NCBI RefSeq assembly: GCF_033568475.1
Contig: NC_133123.1
Span: forward strand, 372,001-436,000
Reading direction: 5' to 3'
Length of the DNA stretch: 64,000 nt
Source of the DNA: Henckelia pumila
Taxonomy: Eukaryota > Streptophyta > Magnoliopsida > Lamiales > Gesneriaceae
Numbering within the stretch: the stretch's first letter is position 1; each line of letters begins with the position of its first letter. Below, one piece after another: positions 59,622 through 64,000 of the stretch. The notes below the pieces were generated by a model, which worked only from the letters and a program-made list of their open reading frames with translations, was not told where the DNA came from and made no database searches. The position numbers and the translations under genes are program-made.

Positions 59622-60118
59622 ACAGGGGCGGCCCTAAGGTATTGCGGGCCGGGCAACCACCCACGGCCCTACCTTGATATGGGCCCCCGATTATTTTTAA
59701 AAAATTAGTTTTAAATAAATATTCAGCAGACGTAGTTATCCATGACAGTTGTCCATGTAATCGAAATTATATATATATATATAATAAAGCACGATGGTGT
59801 CTTAGTAACTACTGTTTGGTATTTTTATATGAACTTTCAAGATTAAATTAAAAAAAATATTATTTAACAGTTTTAATTTAAGTTCATGCAATTTTCTCAC
59901 CATTTCATAGTTCAAGTTTAATATATTTTAATTTTAAAATTCAAAAATCAAATCTCACATATGTTTATCCTTTTGAGTTGGTTTCTTATTTTTTTTTAAA
60001 TTAACAAATTTTATTTATAAATTATTTAATATGATAATTTGATAAGCAACTGCGTGTGCAAAATGCTACTATCATTTATAAACAATCATATGATTTCTTT
60101 CTTCTCCATTCCCGAACC
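59622..60118 (+). mobile_element. possible hAT-type fragment
   Basis: Begins CAGGGGCGGCCCTAAGG, similar to ends of Tip100-type hAT elements and to the sequence at 20900. The rest is A+T-rich with no frame, and no right end or target duplication was found. Confidence 0.3.
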
Positions 60119-60126
60119 TCCTAGGC

Positions 60127-60445
60127 TAGAGGTGTCAAAATATGCTCTCGTCACGCCATACAAAATTGGTGGATTGGGTTGACAATTTTCCAACTCGTCT
60201 AAAAGATGGGATGGGCCGTCCCGTCCCACCTAATGATGGGTTGTGGTAGGTTGCTGGTTGGCCCGCAAAAACTCGTCAATTTACACGTGAACCCGCCGGA
60301 TTGACCCGCTCTGTCATCTAAAATAAGTGAGTTGGGTTGGTGTTTTCATAACCCACCTAAAATATGGGCCGCCCCGCCCCGCGTAATGGTGGGTTACGAC
60401 GGGTTATGGGTCGGCCCGTCCCATTGGCCCGTTTTGACACCTTTA
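60127..60445. mobile_element. complete hAT-type MITE
   Basis: 319 bases. The ends are TAGAGGTGTCAAAAT and, inverted, TAAAGGTGTCAAAACGGGCC. The perfect 8-base target duplication TCCTAGGC flanks it (60119-60126, 60446-60453). The interior is made of repeated GGCCCG, GGGTTG and CCCGTCCC motifs. It sits 150 bases upstream of the next gene's start codon, and pieces of its right end (GGCCYGTTTTGACACC) are repeated at about 60468-60525. Confidence 0.85.
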
Positions 60446-60594
60446 TCCTAGGCCAAGGCTTCTATTGGCCTGTTTTGACACCGACGGGTTGTGAACCGGC
60501 CGCCCGTTTGGCCCGTTTTGCCAGAGGTTTATATTTCGAAGTTGGTTTCAGTATAATGGTAAGTACTCCGGTTATACATATTCCACGGCCATAA

Positions 60595-61547
60595 ATGGCG
60601 GCTTCTCCGCCGCTGATTCTGTTCATTTCTATGCTTCTGCTATCTACTACGCTGTCTCATTCCTTATTATTCGCCAATTACCGCACCCTCGTGTCCCTTT
60701 CCCATTCCCTCGCTTCTCGCGTAGCTACCCTCAGAGCTGCTCGCGGCGACGTTGCTGGCGCGGCACGGGCCAGGAATTTGGCTCAGAATATCGAGCATGC
60801 GACGGGCCTTGGATTCTACAAGTTTGTTTTGAATACGGGATGGGATTTTCTAAAGAATTTCGCGTGGAGTGATCCTATGTCATTTGGAACCCTAGCCGCC
60901 GTTCTGCCGGATCTGAAGGAGTTGTTGGTGGCTGTAGGCGACTTTAATCGAATCAACTCGGACGCGGGGAGGGTGGCCTGGATAGGTCGAAATTACGGGA
61001 ATATCTTACGGGTTTCGACGTCGATCTTCACACGTCTGCTGAAAGTTTTTGGTCAATCCGTATGTCTTTCTGGTTAACTTGTTCCTTTTCTCTTACTAAT
61101 TGCAGTACTTCTTTAATGTTTAAAATAACTGCTGGGGGCTGGCTGTTTTGTCTGCCACGCAATTGCATTTTGATGAAATGAAATCTATCTTGGACGGGCA
61201 TTTCGGAAATTGTTCCGTGTATTTGTGCATGCGCAAATATCTCAAAATTGCTGTATGGTCTGTAGTTCACAATGCCTAATTACCGATATGTTCATTTTCA
61301 GAATACCTGTATCGTCTATGATATCTTTTATATGGTGATAATTTAATTGTTGGGTAATGGTGTAATGCTGGTGAAATGACAGGGCTCGACACGAAAATGG
61401 TTGGAGGTGCTGCAGAAAGAAGTTGTGGAGGGTGATTTGCTGAAGGACTGCCTTGAGTTGGGTGCTAATGACCTCCAGGGCTTTATCCAAGTTTTCAAGG
61501 ACATTGTTAGTCAATATGCCTATGCCTCAACGAAGACGGAGCTGTGA
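60595..61547 (+). CDS. conserved plant protein of unknown function, probable signal peptide, 2 exons
   Basis: 209 residues. Exon 1 60595-61059, exon 2 61383-61547; GT-AG intron in phase 0. Residues 1-23 (MAASPPLILFISMLLLSTTL) look like a signal peptide or membrane anchor. The following LLFANYRTLVSLSHSLASRV and RAARGDVAGAARARNLAQ are recalled from plant proteins of unknown role, mostly alpha-helical. Exon 2 carries LQKEVVEGDLLKDCLELG and ends STKTEL. The final KTEL is only loosely like an ER retention signal. The composition is GC-richer than its surroundings, as expected for real coding sequence. The start directly follows the promoter-proximal MITE, so the promoter may lie partly within that element. 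No enzyme motif seen. Confidence 0.75.
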
Positions 61548-63880
61548 GAGAAGTTGTATTGTGTGGTGAAGAACCATTCAATACGACGAAAATGAATTTT
61601 GTGCTATGGCTTGAATGAACTTCTCTGAGCCATGTGGAGTGCACCTTTCAAACACTTTTGTTGCCTCACAGATATTTCTCTGGTGGAGGATATATTTTTT
61701 GTAGCGAAAGTGTCTGACTAGAGTTTTCCATTTCCCTTCACCCCATTGCCTGAGAAATGTGAGGACCACAGGATGAGCATTTTGTTGCAGCAAAGAGTTT
61801 TTGAGCTATGTCGCTGTTGTAATATCTGCACCGGGTATAACCTTATTATATGCTTATGTAAATGGTGTCATGATGATTGTGCATGAAATTTCTACTTTCT
61901 AGCTGAATGTAGTCTATTCAGAGTTTTTTTCTTAAGAGTGATTGTTTGGGTCCACGATTTTATTTTCTGGAGTATTGCTTCTTTCAAGGATAAATTGTTG
62001 AATGGCATCTTCTGGCCTTCAAAGCAGCTTGTTTTTGTTTAATCACATGATTTGTTTTCAAGCCTATAGTTGAATATCCTGTGTAGACGGAAGTGAGTTT
62101 CTATGATGCAAAAGTTATCTTGTTACCCATGGGTAGGCAACTGGAGCCACAAGTCTGTTCTTTGGAAAAGGGTTCAATTGCATTGCAACTGTAGCCACAA
62201 GTCTGTTCTCGAATCAGTGCTTGACTATCTTGATTAACCCTGCGTTCTCCAATTGGCCCGCTCCTGATTTCTAACTGGTAACATGCATGAACTGTTTATT
62301 TAGAAACTGTTTTTGTTATCTTTCATGATCTTTGATTGAGCACATATCGTTTAGTCGTTTCTCAAAATGGCATAGGACAAATTACAATTGAACTGACATC
62401 GCATTGGATTTCTATTTTGCTATATCCCTCCATTCGAATGAAGTAGACTTGCTTTTTCTTGTATGTGTTCCTAGCATATTACATTCATACAAGCACACAC
62501 GAGAGTCCTCCGTGTTCAAATCGAGTTCCATCCAAATTGCCAGATTAGGCCAGGACTAAACGTTTACGTAATGAAGAAGCTTGAGGTACCCTACAAAAGA
62601 GCGTTGAAATTTGGGCGTGCGGTGCCGGTGATGGAGACCGGCATCCTCAGGCACTTGCTTGTGAACCTTTTTGAAGTATTGTTGCTTCAACTGCCTCATT
62701 TATTGAAACAACAGCACCAAAAACTTCAAAGCCTTTATCCCATGTCCATGTGCAATCAATGCATGTCATCCTATTAGTCAATGCAATCATAGCCTAATCC
62801 GTGGCGCTCCGTTTGCTGTTTATTAAATTTATATTCATATTGAATCATTTATCTGTGATTGGTGTTGCATTTTCTACCGCATTAATCGTTTCTCATAGCC
62901 GGAGAACTACTTTAAACTAGTTGACAATTTTGTATACCGTTGCCATGTGAAGAAGGGATGGGGAATTAATAGCTTTCACTTACATGTAAACACTGGTAAA
63001 ACACAACACGTTACCACCCACGACTTAGTCCTTCACATTAAATTCAGTGGTTGCTTTGCTACCTAACTTAATTACTAATGGTGTGCTCATGATCATAGTA
63101 TCAAGTTTCTACTAATGCACAAGCATTCTTTATCAAATTGAACTGCCCGATTTAGACCTGATCGTGGTTTTTATAGTTTAATTGTTGAAAAATTAGTTTG
63201 ATTACCCCACTTATTTTATCATTGTTTTTCCTTTTCCAGTGAAAAAAGATAAAGAATAAATTTTGATTCTAATCGTTTATCTAAATAGTTTGGCTCGATT
63301 CTTCTGGCTGGATTTTCTTAAAGTTTTGATTTGCTTTGTTATGTTTCGCTAGTATTTTGTGAATTAAAGTCAGTAATAATCTGGATATATATGGTCGAGA
63401 GATGATATATGGTCAATGATTATTCATGGAACTTGAAACTAATCACAGTAAAGTTGAAATGATTTGTGGTATGTTTTTATTTAAACACATAAATCGAAAT
63501 ATCATTCCATACACGACAGAATTCATGCTAGCATAAAAATAGGATCCTAATGTTGAATCTAACTATCTAAAATTGATTTGAACATACGTAGTTTATAACA
63601 TGTATATTGCACAACCAAATTAAAATTTAACATTTAGAATAGTAACCTTGTACAAAAGTTAAATATTTAATATATCAAATTTATTCATGCAAGATCACTT
63701 GAGCTTCCAAATATCTAAGTTACAAAGAATCGACATTACCATCGATCACCGTCGAAATCTCGCATCACGTCCGCGTGAAATCAATGCATCTATCTATCCA
63801 ACCACATTTCTGTAAACTCCAAACCTTTCCCAAAATGTCAACCCCGTTCTGAAAATCTTGCATGTCCCCCATTCCCAATA
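61548..63880. other. 3' flank and intergenic sequence, no gene seen
   Basis: Contains the 3' UTR region of the preceding gene and then moderate-GC to A+T-rich sequence. A 68-codon frame at 62571-62774 has no family resemblance. Around 62667-62735 there is an imperfect hairpin (TTTGAAGTATTGTTGCTTCAA with a partly matching right arm) too mismatched to be called a microRNA precursor. Confidence 0.4.
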
Positions 63881-63881
63881 C

Positions 63882-63890
63882 TATATATAT
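63882..63890 (+). promoter_or_regulatory. probable TATA box of the right-edge gene
   Basis: TATATATAT about 105 bases before the ATG at 63987, followed by C/A-rich 5' UTR-like sequence. Confidence 0.35.
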
Positions 63891-63986
63891 GTATGCTCTC
63901 AACCTTCATTCATGCCACAGAAACATTCTTCCTCTTAACATATTCACACTTACTAGAGCACACAAGAATTCGCCGTATATACGAAA

Positions 63987-64000
63987 ATGGGTGGTGGGAT
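63987..64000 (+). CDS. start of a gene cut by the right edge
   Basis: ATG in the context GAAAATGGGT opens MGGG and continues out of the window. The C/A-rich leader without ATGs and the TATA-like box upstream support it. Four codons are too few to name a family. Confidence 0.35.

Noticed and set aside
60364-60594. 76-codon Pro/Arg-rich frame ahead of the gene at 60595
   Set aside because: Lies in the repeated GGCCCG motifs of the hAT MITE and its debris; no coding conservation expected.
62571-62777. 68-codon frame MKKLEVPYKRAL...
   Set aside because: No recognisable family, splice context or conservation clue. The nearby imperfect hairpin is too mismatched for a microRNA precursor.

Overview
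This is plant nuclear DNA, almost certainly from a eudicot. The genes are intron-rich with canonical GT-AG junctions. Intergenic DNA is very A+T-rich and full of simple repeats. Every recognisable gene belongs to a plant family: SH3P-type SH3 protein, SWEET sugar transporter, S40 senescence regulator, SBT5-type subtilase. The species cannot be fixed from the sequence; an asterid is possible, but that is inference.

Layout. 1-1432 (-): 5' part of a gene for an acidic protein with a Lys/Arg-rich N-terminus, running off the left edge. 3153-6357 (+): complete ten-exon SH3P2-like gene with one GC-AG intron. 7545-12688 (-) and 32568-34440 (-): two complete six-exon SWEET2-like genes about 95% identical in protein, left by a local duplication. 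Copy 1 carries three extra blocks in intron 1 that copy 2 lacks. 13.0-32.3 kb, between the two copies, is a repeat block: a broken Ty3/gypsy remnant, fold-back SINE-like units, degraded LTR pieces and a young SIRE-type Ty1/copia element on the minus strand. 35906-36645: a PIF/Harbinger-like TIR element. 38237-38635 (-): an intronless S40-family gene. 42109-50012: a three-deep nest of a hAT-type non-autonomous element holding a Ty1/copia element, which in turn holds a solo LTR; all three target-site duplications are readable. 51775-56295 (-): complete nine-exon SBT5.6-like subtilase. 59.3-60.5 kb: fold-back SINE-like unit and a complete hAT-type MITE. 60595-61547 (+): two-exon gene for a conserved plant protein of unknown role. 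63987: probable start of a further gene leaving the right edge.

The host genes do not form a visible pathway. SWEET2 proteins are known as vacuolar sugar facilitators, SH3P2 proteins act in endocytic and autophagic membrane traffic, subtilases are secreted proteases and S40 proteins are senescence-linked nuclear factors. I saw no CRISPR array, no rRNA or tRNA gene and no convincing unknown multi-gene system. The most informative features are the SWEET2 duplication with its built-in empty sites, the nested transposons with intact target duplications, the fold-back tRNA-like repeats, and small hairpin elements, one of them set inside a (TA)n microsatellite. Exon coordinates were derived by hand from reading frame, GT/AG signals and family conservation; identities are by-eye estimates.
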